This document shows, piece after piece, positions 1 through 7,780 of a stretch of DNA of 39,650 nt; position 1 is the stretch's first letter, and every line of letters starts with the position of its first letter. The stretch comes from Pseudomonas morbosilactucae. Lineage in GTDB: Bacteria > Pseudomonadota > Gammaproteobacteria > Pseudomonadales > Pseudomonadaceae. The notes under the pieces were generated by a model, which was not told the DNA's origin, made no database searches, and saw only the letters and a program-made list of their open reading frames with translations. The stretch spans positions 1 to 39,650 of the forward strand of contig NZ_JALQCW010000010.1 in assembly GCF_023241715.1 (NCBI RefSeq), in the 5' to 3' direction. Both the position numbers and the translations under genes were made by a program.

Positions 1-33
1 CAGCGCAAACCGTCGCTGTGAAGCCCGAAAACC

Positions 34-66
34 GTGAAAGCCAGCTGAAAGGTTAGCGAAAGGTTG
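34..66 (+). promoter_or_regulatory. Three 11-bp direct repeats, putative TctD operator upstream of opdH
   Basis: Three contiguous 11-bp units, GTGAAAGCCAG, CTGAAAGGTTA and GCGAAAGGTTG, run head to tail at 34-44, 45-55 and 56-66. Tandem sites with one-helical-turn spacing are typical of OmpR-family response regulators. Known context: in P. aeruginosa the orthologous opdH-tct locus is controlled by the TctDE two-component system, so TctD is the natural candidate. A possible -10 (TTTAGA, 71-76) follows with no good -35, which fits an activator-dependent promoter. The regulator gene is not in the window. The repeats are seen; the regulator identity is inferred. Confidence 0.5.
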
Positions 67-129
67 GCCCTTTAGAGTCGCTCCACGGACAGTCCCGACT
101 GCCGTGGCCACCCCGAGTGGCCATTCGAA

Positions 130-149
130 AAAACGCCTCGAAGCGTTTT
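130..149 (+). other. Terminator-like hairpin in the opdH leader
   Basis: AAAACGC (130-136) and GCGTTTT (143-149) form a perfect 7-bp stem around a 6-nt loop, with the U-tract inside the stem as in many intrinsic terminators. It lies downstream of the likely opdH promoter and about 33 bases before the start codon, so it could act as an attenuator or be a fortuitous structure. A direct repeat of GTGGCCA (104-110, 117-123) sits just upstream. No ligand-binding fold was recognised. Confidence 0.3.
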
Positions 150-160
150 CGCCAAATAAG

Positions 161-168
161 AACAATAA
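161..168 (+). promoter_or_regulatory. Crc/Hfq CA motif before opdH
   Basis: AACAATAA fits the AAnAAnAA catabolite-activity motif that Hfq and Crc bind in Pseudomonas mRNAs. It directly abuts the GGAG ribosome binding site (170-173) of opdH, the position where binding blocks translation when preferred carbon sources are present. A second such motif precedes tctC. Confidence 0.55.
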
Positions 169-182
169 CGGAGTACCACTGG

Positions 183-1475
183 ATGCCATCCATGCAACTC
201 AGGCTTAGCCAGCCGCGCGTTTTTTCCCGTCTAGCCACACCGCCCTGGTCAAGTGCCGCCGCCCTCGCCGGCTTTTCGCCGTTGAGCCAGGCCGCGTTCA
301 TCGAAGACAGCACGGCCAACTTCGAAACCCGCAACATGTACTTCAACCGTGACTTCCGCGACGGCACCAGTGCCCAGCAATCCAAGCGCGACGAATGGGC
401 CCAGGGCTTCATGCTCAACCTGCAATCGGGCTACACCGAAGGCACCGTGGGCTTCGGCGTCGATGTACTGGGCATGCTGGGGGTCAAGCTCGACTCCAGC
501 CCGGACCGCACCGGCACCGGCCTGCTGCCCACGCACGATGATGGCCGTGCGGCAGACCAGTACTCCAAGCTCGGCCTGACCGGCAAGGTCCGGGTCTCGT
601 CCACCGAGCTGAAGATCGGCAGCCTGATCCCCGAACTGCCGACCCTCAAACCCAACGACGGGCGCATCCTGCCGCAGACCTTCGAAGGTGGCTTGCTGAC
701 CTCCAAGGAAATCAAGAACCTGACCTTCACCGGTGGCCGCCTGAACAAGGCCAAGGACCGTGACGACAGCAACTACGAGGAGCTGCGCCTCAACAACAAG
801 AACGGCCGCTTCGCCGACGACGTGAAGAGCGAGCATTTCGACTTCGGCGGCCTGGACTACAAGTTCACCGACAAAATCACCGGCAGCTACCACTACGCCC
901 AGCTGGACGACGTCTACAAACAACACTTCATCGGCCTGGTAGCCTCCCAGCCCATAGGCCCCGGCACCTTCGCCAGCGACCTGCGCCTGGCCATCAGTGA
1001 CGACCAGGGCCAGGCCCGTGGCGGCAAGATCGACAACAAGTCCCTCAACGGCTTGGTGAGTTATGCCCTCAATGGCCATAAACTCAGCGCCGGTTACCAG
1101 CGCATGTCCGGCGACAATGCATTCCCCTACGTGGATGGCACCGACCCGTACCTGGTCAACTTCGTGCAGATCAACGACTTCGCAGGCGCCGATGAGCGCT
1201 CCTGGCAGGCTCGCTACGACTACGACTTCGGCAAGCTCGGGGTGCCCGGCCTGAGCTTCATGACCCGCTACATCAGCGGCGACAACATCCAGCTGAAGAA
1301 CGGCGACACCGGCAAAGAGTGGGAACGCAACAGCGAAATCAAATACGTGGTGCAAAACGGCACCTTCAAGGACGTCGCCCTGCGCCTGCGCAACGCCACC
1401 TACCGCTCCAACTACTCGGCTCGTGACGCGGACGAAGTGCGCTTGCTGGTGAGCTACAACGTGGACCTTTGGTAA
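183..1475 (+). CDS. opdH: OprD-family outer membrane porin OpdH (tricarboxylate uptake)
   Basis: A 430-aa outer membrane porin of the OprD family, which forms substrate-specific 18-strand beta-barrels. The ATG at 183 is chosen because GGAG (170-173) lies 9 bases upstream; an upstream in-frame GTG at 117 has no such signal. Residues 1-37 look like a signal peptide ending near SQA. The mature part is rich in alternating aromatic and polar strands and contains family features such as FEGGLLTSKEI and a C-terminal segment ending VSYNVDLW, with the terminal aromatic expected of beta-barrels. The neighbours tctC, tctB and tctA identify it as the opdH ortholog, the porin for citrate, cis-aconitate and related tricarboxylates. 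OprD paralogues are numerous, so the exact name rests on synteny. Confidence 0.85.
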   Translation: MPSMQLRLSQPRVFSRLATPPWSSAAALAGFSPLSQAAFIEDSTANFETRNMYFNRDFRDGTSAQQSKRDEWAQGFMLNLQSGYTEGTVGFGVDVLGMLGVKLDSSPDRTGTGLLPTHDDGRAADQYSKLGLTGKVRVSSTELKIGSLIPELPTLKPNDGRILPQTFEGGLLTSKEIKNLTFTGGRLNKAKDRDDSNYEELRLNNKNGRFADDVKSEHFDFGGLDYKFTDKITGSYHYAQLDDVYKQHFIGLVASQPIGPGTFASDLRLAISDDQGQARGGKIDNKSLNGLVSYALNGHKLSAGYQRMSGDNAFPYVDGTDPYLVNFVQINDFAGADERSWQARYDYDFGKLGVPGLSFMTRYISGDNIQLKNGDTGKEWERNSEIKYVVQNGTFKDVALRLRNATYRSNYSARDADEVRLLVSYNVDLW

Positions 1476-1506
1476 GCAGAGACCTGGCTTCACCCTTTAG
1501 CCGTTT

Positions 1507-1588
1507 CGTAGAGGCTGGCTTCCAGCGAAGAGGCCCGCAGGTCCCGCACAGGACCCATGGGCCATCGCCGGCAAGCCAGCGCCTACAG
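1507..1588. repeat. Inverted pair of REP palindromes between opdH and tctC
   Basis: A degenerate REP copy (1507-1532, core GAGGCTGGCTTCCAGCGAA) faces a well-preserved inverted copy (1561-1588, core GCCATCGCCGGCAAGCCAGC). The same element recurs at 5693, 33584 and 39476. Such inverted pairs are usual extragenic repeats of fluorescens-group Pseudomonas. Here the pair lies inside a likely operon and could stabilise or separate the opdH and tctC transcripts. Confidence 0.75.
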
Positions 1589-1617
1589 ATCAGGGTCGAG
1601 GATGACCCGAACAGACC

Positions 1618-1625
1618 AACAACAA
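1618..1625 (+). promoter_or_regulatory. Crc/Hfq CA motif before tctC
   Basis: AACAACAA matches AAnAAnAA and lies just upstream of the TGGAG ribosome binding site (1632-1636) of tctC, whose ATG is at 1643. Together with the motif before opdH it suggests that both the outer membrane and the periplasmic component are repressed by Crc/Hfq. The effect is inferred. Confidence 0.55.
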
Positions 1626-1642
1626 CTCCTGTGGAGACGATC

Positions 1643-2632
1643 ATGGACTTATCACTGCGTAAACTGGCCCTCGCCGCTGGCTGCATGCTGTTTGCCGGCC
1701 AACTGCTGGCGGCTTCTTCCGCCGAGCCCAAGCGCCCGGAATGCATTGCTCCGGCCTCCCCCGGCGGCGGCTTCGACCTGACCTGCAAACTGGTGCAAAG
1801 CGCCCTGGTCAACGAAAAACTGCTGAGCAAACCAATGCGCGTCACCTACATGCCCGGCGGTGTCGGCGCGGTGGCTTACAACGCGGTGGTGGCCCAGCGC
1901 CCCGCCGATGCCGGGACCCTGGTGGCCTGGTCCAGCGGTTCGCTGCTGAACCTGGCCCAGGGCAAGTTCGGTCGTTTCGATGAAAGCGCCGTGCGCTGGC
2001 TCGCCGCTGTCGGCACCAGCTACGGCGCCATCGCGGTGAAAAACGACTCGCCCTACAAGAACCTCGACGATCTGGTCCAGGCGCTGAAAAAAGACCCGAG
2101 CAAAGTGGTGATCGGCTCCGGCGGCACCGTCGGCAGCCAGGACTGGATGCAGACCGCGCTGATCGCCAAGGCCGCCGGCATCAACCCCCGTGACCTGCGC
2201 TACGTGGCCCTGGAAGGCGGCGGTGAAATCGCCACCGCCCTGCTCGGCGGGCATATCCAGGTCGGCAGTACCGACATCTCCGACTCCATGCCGCACATCC
2301 TCGCCGGTGACATGCGCCTGCTGGCGGTGTTCTCCGAAAAGCGCCTGGACGAGCCGGAAATGAAAGACATCCCCACCGCCAAGGAACAGGGCTACGACAT
2401 CGTCTGGCCGGTGGTGCGTGGTTTCTACCTCGGGCCGAAAGTCACCGACGCGGAATACGCCTGGTGGAAAGAGGCCTTCGACAAGCTGCTGGTGTCGGAA
2501 GAGTTCGCCAAGCTGCGTGACCAGCGCGAGCTGTTCCCCTTCGCCATGACCGGCCCCGAGCTGGACACCTATGTGAAAAAACAGGTCGCCGACTACAAGA
2601 CCCTGGCCAAAGAGTTCGGCCTGATTCAGTAA
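1643..2632 (+). CDS. tctC: Tripartite tricarboxylate transporter periplasmic binding protein TctC
   Basis: A 329-aa periplasmic receptor of the Bug/TctC family that captures tricarboxylates and delivers them to TctAB. The start at 1643 is preceded by TGGAG (1632-1636) and gives a clean signal peptide of about 23 residues (MDLSLRKLALAAG, ending QLLA). The mature N-terminus has the family APASPGGGFDLTCK ligand-loop motif, and the second lobe contains VVIGSGGTVGSQDW. Length matches the family (about 300-330 aa). It is followed by a hairpin and then tctB and tctA, so it should be the most abundant component of the transporter. Confidence 0.92.
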   Translation: MDLSLRKLALAAGCMLFAGQLLAASSAEPKRPECIAPASPGGGFDLTCKLVQSALVNEKLLSKPMRVTYMPGGVGAVAYNAVVAQRPADAGTLVAWSSGSLLNLAQGKFGRFDESAVRWLAAVGTSYGAIAVKNDSPYKNLDDLVQALKKDPSKVVIGSGGTVGSQDWMQTALIAKAAGINPRDLRYVALEGGGEIATALLGGHIQVGSTDISDSMPHILAGDMRLLAVFSEKRLDEPEMKDIPTAKEQGYDIVWPVVRGFYLGPKVTDAEYAWWKEAFDKLLVSEEFAKLRDQRELFPFAMTGPELDTYVKKQVADYKTLAKEFGLIQ

Positions 2633-2648
2633 TCGCCCCTGTTCTCAC

Positions 2649-2677
2649 AGCCCGATCCTCGCGACGAGGACCGGGCT
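2649..2677 (+). other. Intercistronic stem-loop between tctC and tctB
   Basis: AGCCCGATCCTCG and CGAGGACCGGGCT form a 13-bp stem with one mismatch around a 3-nt loop (CGA). There is no T-run, so it is not an obvious terminator. It ends just before the tctB ribosome binding site. Hairpins after a binding-protein gene commonly protect the upstream mRNA and lower expression of the membrane subunits; that role is inferred. Confidence 0.6.
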
Positions 2678-2689
2678 CAGGAGTTTGCC

Positions 2690-3148
2690 ATGCTCATTCA
2701 ACGTATTTTCGCCTCGGTGCTGTTGCTGGTGTGTGTCGGCCTGGCCCTGATGGCCTGGCCGTACCAGGCGGCTTTTTCCTATGAACCGGTCGGCCCCCGC
2801 GCCTTCCCCCTGCTGATGCTCGGGCTGATGGGCCTGGCGTTGCTGTACATGGTGTTTCGTCCGGCCCCCATCAAGCACACCGAAGACGAGCCGCCCCTGG
2901 ACCGCGAAACCCTGACCAAGATCGCCATCTGCGTGGTCCTGTTGCTGGTGTTTGCCGGCCTGTTCGAGCCCCTGGGCTTCATCCTCAGCAGCATGCTGAT
3001 CGGCATTCCCATGGCGCGCCTGTACGGCGGTCGCTGGCTGCCCAGCGCCCTGGTCACCACCTTGATGGCCATCGGGCTGTACGTGCTCTTCGACCGGGTC
3101 ATGGATGTGCCTCTGCCCCTGGGCCTGCTCGACGTTCTGGAGAACTGA
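2690..3148 (+). CDS. tctB: Tripartite tricarboxylate transporter small membrane subunit TctB
   Basis: A 152-aa inner membrane protein with about four hydrophobic segments (roughly residues 5-25, 35-55, 75-100 and 110-140), the size and layout of TctB (DUF1468). It pairs with TctA to form the sodium- or proton-coupled permease served by TctC. CAGGAG (2678-2683) precedes the ATG at a good distance. It ends 1 base before the tctA start, so the two are translationally coupled. Sequence conservation in this family is low; the call relies strongly on its place between tctC and tctA. Confidence 0.88.
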   Translation: MLIQRIFASVLLLVCVGLALMAWPYQAAFSYEPVGPRAFPLLMLGLMGLALLYMVFRPAPIKHTEDEPPLDRETLTKIAICVVLLLVFAGLFEPLGFILSSMLIGIPMARLYGGRWLPSALVTTLMAIGLYVLFDRVMDVPLPLGLLDVLEN

Positions 3149-3149
3149 T

Positions 3150-4664
3150 ATGGATACTCTTGGCTATTTGGGCCAGGGTTTCGGCGTCGCGCTGAGCCCT
3201 TACAACCTGGTCACCGCCCTCGCCGGCACCCTGATCGGCACCGTGGTCGGCCTGCTTCCGGGCCTGGGCCCGATCAACGGCGTGGCCCTGCTGATCCCCA
3301 TCGCCTTCGCCCTGGGCCTGCCCCCGGAGTCGGCGTTGATCCTGCTGGCAGCGGTGTACCTGGGTTGCGAATACGGCGGCCGGATCAGCTCGATCCTGCT
3401 GAACATCCCGGGGGAAGCCTCCACCGTGATGACCACCCTCGACGGCTACCCGATGGCTCGCAAAGGCATGGCCGGCGTGGCCTTGTCGCTGTCGGCCTGG
3501 AGTTCGTTCATCGGCGCGTTCATCGCCACCTGCGGCATGGTGCTATTTGCCCCGCTGCTGGCCAAATGGGCGATCGCCTTCGGCCCGGCGGAATACTTCG
3601 TGCTGATGGTGTTTGCCATTGTCTGCCTCGGCGGCATGGCCGGCGACCGGCCGTTGAAGACCTTTATCGCCGCCCTGATCGGGCTGTTCCTGTCGGCGGT
3701 GGGCATCGACGCCAACAGCGGCGTGTACCGCTTCACCGGCGACAACATCCACCTCACCGACGGCATTCAGTTCGTGGTGCTGGTGCTGGGCCTGTTCTCC
3801 ATCAGCGAAATCCTCTTGCTGCTGGAAAAGACCCATCGCGGCCAGGAAGCGGTGAAAGCCACCGGGCGCATGATGTTCAACTTCAAGGAAGCGGCCTCGG
3901 TGTTCGTGGTGAACGTGCGCTGCGGCCTGCTGGGTTTCATCATGGGTGTGCTGCCGGGCGCCGGCGCGACCCTGGCCAGTGCCGTGGCCTACATGACTGA
4001 AAAACGCATCGCAGGTGCCAGCGGCAAATTCGGCCAGGGCGACGCCCGTGGCCTGGCCGCCCCGGAAACCGCGATCGGGGCCTCCGCTTGCGGCGCGCTG
4101 GTGCCGATGCTGACCCTCGGCGTCCCGGGTTCCGGCACCACGGCGGTGATGATCGGCGCCCTGTCGCTGTACAACATCACCCCGGGCCCGCTGTTGTTCC
4201 AGCAGCAACCGGACATTGTCTGGGGCCTGATCGCCTCGTTGTTCATCGCCAACATCATGCTGGTGATCCTCAACATCCCGATGATCCGCATCTTCACCCG
4301 CATCCTGGCCGTGCCGAACTGGGCCCTGGTGCCGGTGATCGCGATCATCACCGGGATCGGCGTCTACGCGGTGCACGCCACCACCTTCGACCTGTTCCTG
4401 ATGGTCGGCATCGGCATCTTCGGCTACATCCTGCGCAAGCTGGACTTCCCGCTGTCGCCGGTCCTGCTGGGCTTTATCCTCGGCGGCCTGATGGAGCAGA
4501 ACCTGCGTCGCGCCCTGTCGATTTCCAACGGTGCGATGGAGATCCTCTGGTCGAGCCCGATCACCCTGGGTGTGTGGATCCTGACCATCCTCATGCTGCT
4601 CATGCCGCTGTTGCGCATCTGGCGCAAACGCTCGGCACAGCAACGCACGGTGGCCGATGTCTGA
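3150..4664 (+). CDS. tctA: Tripartite tricarboxylate transporter large membrane subunit TctA
   Basis: A 504-aa multispanning inner membrane protein, the translocation subunit of the tripartite tricarboxylate transporter. It has about 12 hydrophobic segments. The family signature occurs twice, as expected for its internal repeat: GLLPGLGPINGVALLIP near residues 34-50 and GVLPGAGATLASAVAYM near 266-282. The ATG at 3150 lies one base after the tctB stop; an upstream in-frame extension would overlap tctB and lacks a ribosome binding site. The last 8 bases overlap the next gene. Confidence 0.93.
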   Translation: MDTLGYLGQGFGVALSPYNLVTALAGTLIGTVVGLLPGLGPINGVALLIPIAFALGLPPESALILLAAVYLGCEYGGRISSILLNIPGEASTVMTTLDGYPMARKGMAGVALSLSAWSSFIGAFIATCGMVLFAPLLAKWAIAFGPAEYFVLMVFAIVCLGGMAGDRPLKTFIAALIGLFLSAVGIDANSGVYRFTGDNIHLTDGIQFVVLVLGLFSISEILLLLEKTHRGQEAVKATGRMMFNFKEAASVFVVNVRCGLLGFIMGVLPGAGATLASAVAYMTEKRIAGASGKFGQGDARGLAAPETAIGASACGALVPMLTLGVPGSGTTAVMIGALSLYNITPGPLLFQQQPDIVWGLIASLFIANIMLVILNIPMIRIFTRILAVPNWALVPVIAIITGIGVYAVHATTFDLFLMVGIGIFGYILRKLDFPLSPVLLGFILGGLMEQNLRRALSISNGAMEILWSSPITLGVWILTILMLLMPLLRIWRKRSAQQRTVADV

Positions 4665-5685
4665 GGTCACCTTCAGACAGTGGTGGGGCACGCCCCTGGT
4701 GGGTCTGGCTGGCGGTTACCTCGCCAGCCAGGTCGGCTGGCCGCTGCCCTGGATGGTCGGCTCGTTACTGGCGATCATCCTGGTGCGCTGCCTGACCCCC
4801 TGGCAATTGGCGGAAATCCCCGGCGGCCGTAAATGCGGGCAATGGGTGGTGGGCATCGGCATCGGCCTGCACTTCACCCCGGTGGTGATGCAGCAGGTGA
4901 TGAGCCACTTCGGCCTGATCTTTTTCGGGGCCCTGGTCACCAGCCTGTCCAGTGTGGTCGGGGTCTGGTTGCTGCGGCGCACCGGTGAGGATCGGGCCAC
5001 TGCGTTTTTCTCCAGCATGCCGGGGGGTTCCGGCGAAATGGTCAACCTCGGCGCGCGCAATGGCGCGGTGCTCAGCCGGGTTGCCGCTGGGCAGAGCCTG
5101 CGGGTGCTGACGGTGGTGCTGTGTGTGCCGGCCGCCTTCAAGTACCTGTTGGGCGACGGCGTGCCGCAGTTGCACCCGGCCAGTGTCGACGTCTATTGGC
5201 TGGCGCTGCTGTTTCCGGCGGGTGCCCTGCTCGCCTGGATCTGGCAACGCCTGCGCCAGCCCAACCCCTGGTTGTTCGGCCCCTTGCTGGTGAGCGCCGC
5301 AGTGAGCATCGGCTGGGACCTGCACATCGGCCTGCCGGACGGTGGCAGCCAGATCGGCCAATGGCTGATCGGCAGCGGCCTGGGCTGTCACTTCAACCGC
5401 CAGTTTTTTCGCCGCGCCCCATCGTTTATGGGCCGCACCCTGATTGGCACGGCCCTGACCATGCTGATCGCCAGCCTCGCGGCCCTGGCCCTGAGCGCCC
5501 TGACCCATCTGGACCTGCGTTCACTGACCCTGGGCATGATGCCCGGCGGTATTGCGGAAATGAGCCTGACAGCCGAGACGCTGCAACTGTCGGTGCCCCT
5601 GGTGACGGCGATGCAGGTGATGCGCTTGTTGTTTGTGCTGTTTCTGGCAGAGCCGTTATTCCGCCACTGGAACCGCCAACCTTAA
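4657..5685 (+). CDS. AbrB-family (AbrB duplication) membrane protein
   Basis: A 342-aa inner membrane protein of the AbrB family (named after E. coli AbrB, unrelated to the Bacillus DNA-binding protein). It consists of two homologous halves: each has a glycine-rich module, SSMPGGSGEMVNLGA in the first and GMMPGGIAEMSLTAE in the second, separated by hydrophobic helices. It starts inside the end of tctA (8-base overlap), so it belongs to the tct operon. The same order occurs in P. aeruginosa next to ung. The biochemical role is unknown; some database names (ammonia monooxygenase, regulator) are misleading. A transport-accessory role is a guess from the operon. Confidence 0.8.
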   Translation: MSEVTFRQWWGTPLVGLAGGYLASQVGWPLPWMVGSLLAIILVRCLTPWQLAEIPGGRKCGQWVVGIGIGLHFTPVVMQQVMSHFGLIFFGALVTSLSSVVGVWLLRRTGEDRATAFFSSMPGGSGEMVNLGARNGAVLSRVAAGQSLRVLTVVLCVPAAFKYLLGDGVPQLHPASVDVYWLALLFPAGALLAWIWQRLRQPNPWLFGPLLVSAAVSIGWDLHIGLPDGGSQIGQWLIGSGLGCHFNRQFFRRAPSFMGRTLIGTALTMLIASLAALALSALTHLDLRSLTLGMMPGGIAEMSLTAETLQLSVPLVTAMQVMRLLFVLFLAEPLFRHWNRQP

Positions 5686-5692
5686 CCCCACC

Positions 5693-5719
5693 GCAGGAGC
5701 CGGCTCGCCGGCGATAGCG
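5693..5719. repeat. Single REP palindrome between convergent genes
   Basis: GCAGGAGCCGGCTCGCCGG followed by CGATAGCG is one unit of the REP family seen elsewhere in the window. It lies in the 80-base gap between the convergent abrB-type gene and ung, where it may serve as a transcription end. No inverted partner is visible. Confidence 0.7.
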
Positions 5720-5765
5720 CCCTCACCACCAACCACCCAACTCCCACCTCGCCTTGAGTTCGACC

Positions 5766-6458
5766 TTAAAGCGGCGGCAGGCGCCACTCGATCGGCGTCT
5801 CGCCGTTCTGCTCCAGGTACTTGTTGGTGCGGCTGAAATGCCCGCAGCCAAGAAACCCTCGATAAGCCGACAACGGCGACGGGTGCACCGAGGTCAACAC
5901 CAAGTGCTTGGTGGCGTCGATCAGCTTCTGCTTGCTCTGGGCATGGGCGCCCCACAGCAGGAACACTAAATGCGGCTGATGCTCGCTGACCACTTCGATG
6001 ATCCGGTCGGTAAAGAACTGCCAACCTTTGCCCGCATGGGCATTGGCGTTGGCCCGCTCCACGGTCATGGTGGTGTTGAGCATCAGCACGCCCTGGTCGG
6101 CCCAGCTTTGCAGGTAGCCGTGGTTGGGGATGTCGATGTTCAGGTCGCGCTTGAGCTCTTTATAGATGTTCACCAAGGACGGCGGCGCCGGCACCCCGGG
6201 CTGCACCGAGAAGCACAGGCCGTGGGCCTGGCCCGGGCCGTGGTACGGGTCCTGGCCGAGGATCACCACCTTGACCTTGTCCAGCGGCGTGGAGTTGAGC
6301 GCGTTGAAAATCATCGGGCCCGGCGGGTAGATCTCTTTGCCGGCAGCGTGTTCCTGGCGCAGGAACTCACGCAACTCTGTCATGTAGGGCTGGTCGAATT
6401 CGGCACGCAGTGCTTCCTTCCAGCTCGGTTCGAGTTTGATACGGTCGTCGACAGTCAT
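5766..6458 (-). CDS. ung: Uracil-DNA glycosylase (family 1)
   Basis: A 230-aa cytoplasmic repair enzyme that hydrolyses uracil from DNA. Catalytic GQDPYHG (residues 68-74, with water-activating D70) and the HPSPLS loop (192-197, with H192 and the intercalating Leu) are intact, and the ALNTTMTV-like uracil pocket is present as MLNTTMTV. Length equals the family norm. The start at 6458 (MTVDDR) is preferred over upstream in-frame codons because it gives the usual family N-terminus. The gene is convergent with the tct operon and divergent from the acyl-CoA hydratase-like gene. Confidence 0.95.
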   Translation of the reverse strand: MTVDDRIKLEPSWKEALRAEFDQPYMTELREFLRQEHAAGKEIYPPGPMIFNALNSTPLDKVKVVILGQDPYHGPGQAHGLCFSVQPGVPAPPSLVNIYKELKRDLNIDIPNHGYLQSWADQGVLMLNTTMTVERANANAHAGKGWQFFTDRIIEVVSEHQPHLVFLLWGAHAQSKQKLIDATKHLVLTSVHPSPLSAYRGFLGCGHFSRTNKYLEQNGETPIEWRLPPL

Positions 6459-6589
6459 GGGGGCACCCGGAAAAAACAATGGCCGCACCCTAGAAAAGCC
6501 CACCACGCTTGTCAATTGATCTGACACAGAACCGACACTTTGCCCCACAGCGATCATACTGAGCGCTCAAATTTCCGATCGAGGTCACG

Positions 6590-7702
6590 ATGAATCTGCA
6601 CTTCGAAGAACTGACCGGCACCGATGGCGCCCGTCTCGGCATCGCCAGCCTGGATGCCGAAAAGTCCCTGAATGCCCTGTCCCTACCAATGATCCAGGCC
6701 TTGAGCGAACGTCTCGACACCTGGGCCAAAGACCCGCAAGTGGTGTGTGTGCTGCTGCGCGGCAACGGTGCCAAGGCTTTTTGCGCCGGCGGTGAAGTGC
6801 GCAGCCTGGTCCAGGCCTGCCGGGCGCACCCGGGGCAGGTCCCGCCCCTGGCCGCGCAGTTCTTCGCCGACGAATATCGCCTCGACTACCGCTTGCACAC
6901 CTACCCAAAACCGCTGATCGCCTGGGGCCACGGTTACGTGCTGGGCGGCGGCATGGGGCTGTTGCAGGGGGCCAATATCCGCATCGTCACCCCCAGCAGC
7001 CGGCTGGCCATGCCGGAAATCAGCATCGGTCTGTACCCGGACGTGGGCGCCAGTTGGTTCCTCTCGCGCCTGCCGGGCAAGCTCGGGCTGTTCCTCGGTT
7101 TGACCGGTGCCCATATGAACGGCCGTGACGCCCTCGACCTGGACCTCGCCGACCGCTTCTTGCTGGACGAACAACAGGAAGAATTGATCGACGGCCTGCT
7201 GCAACTCAACTGGCAGGAACAGATCCCCATGCAACTCAACAGCCTGCTCAAGGCCCTGCAGCAGGAGGCCGTCGGGCAACTGCCGCAAGCCCAATGGCTG
7301 CCGCGCCGAAGCCAGATCGACGAGTGGTTGGATGTCAGTAACGTGGCCTGCGCCTGGCGCGCCCTCAGCCAATTGAGCGGCCACAGCGATGAACTCTTCA
7401 GCCGCGCGGCGAAAACCCTCAGCGAGGGCAGCCCCCTGACCGCGCACCTGGTGTGGGAGCAGATCCGTCGGGCGCGATACCTGTCCCTGGCCGAAGTGTT
7501 CCAGATGGAATACACCCTGAGCTTGAACTGCTGCCGCCACCCGGAGTTCAGTGAAGGGGTGCGCGCGCGCCTGATCGACAAAGACCACAAGCCCCATTGG
7601 CACTGGCCGGATGTCAACAGCGTGCCCGAAGCGGTGGTTGAAGCGCACTTCCACAAGGCCTGGGAAGGTCGCCATCCATTGGCGGATTTGTCGGACTACT
7701 GA
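6590..7702 (+). CDS. Enoyl-CoA hydratase/isomerase family, 3-hydroxyisobutyryl-CoA hydrolase-like
   Basis: A 370-aa crotonase-fold enzyme, probably cytoplasmic. Oxyanion-hole segments are present: FCAGGEVRSL (about residues 64-73) and GYVLGGGMGLLQGA (about 109-122). The stretch MPEISIGLYPDVGASW (about 142-157) is diagnostic of the 3-hydroxyisobutyryl-CoA hydrolase subgroup (ECH_2), as are the length above 340 residues and the C-terminal helical extension. That enzyme acts in valine catabolism, but no other valine genes are here, so the physiological substrate is open. GAGGT lies before the ATG. A strong terminator follows at 7723. Confidence 0.8.
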   Translation: MNLHFEELTGTDGARLGIASLDAEKSLNALSLPMIQALSERLDTWAKDPQVVCVLLRGNGAKAFCAGGEVRSLVQACRAHPGQVPPLAAQFFADEYRLDYRLHTYPKPLIAWGHGYVLGGGMGLLQGANIRIVTPSSRLAMPEISIGLYPDVGASWFLSRLPGKLGLFLGLTGAHMNGRDALDLDLADRFLLDEQQEELIDGLLQLNWQEQIPMQLNSLLKALQQEAVGQLPQAQWLPRRSQIDEWLDVSNVACAWRALSQLSGHSDELFSRAAKTLSEGSPLTAHLVWEQIRRARYLSLAEVFQMEYTLSLNCCRHPEFSEGVRARLIDKDHKPHWHWPDVNSVPEAVVEAHFHKAWEGRHPLADLSDY

Positions 7703-7722
7703 CCCGGGTTTCTCTCGCCCAC

Positions 7723-7753
7723 AAAAAAACGGCGCTCCATGCGCCGTTTTTTT
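7723..7753. terminator. Bidirectional intrinsic terminator
   Basis: A perfect 13-bp inverted repeat (A-tract plus CGGCGC, 5-nt loop TCCAT, then GCGCCG plus T-tract) lies between the convergent acyl-CoA hydrolase-like gene and the lipoprotein gene. With A-runs on one side and T-runs on the other, it should terminate both transcripts. Confidence 0.93.
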
Positions 7754-7780
7754 ACGTCTCAAACCCCGGCCGTAGCCGGA

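Noticed and set aside
249..1493. Long open frame antisense to opdH (and similar ones antisense to tctA, the carboxylase and the MFS genes)
   Set aside because: High GC at third positions keeps antisense frames open. Their translations are low-complexity Val/Ala/Gly/His/Gln-rich with no domain, and they lie entirely opposite well-identified genes.
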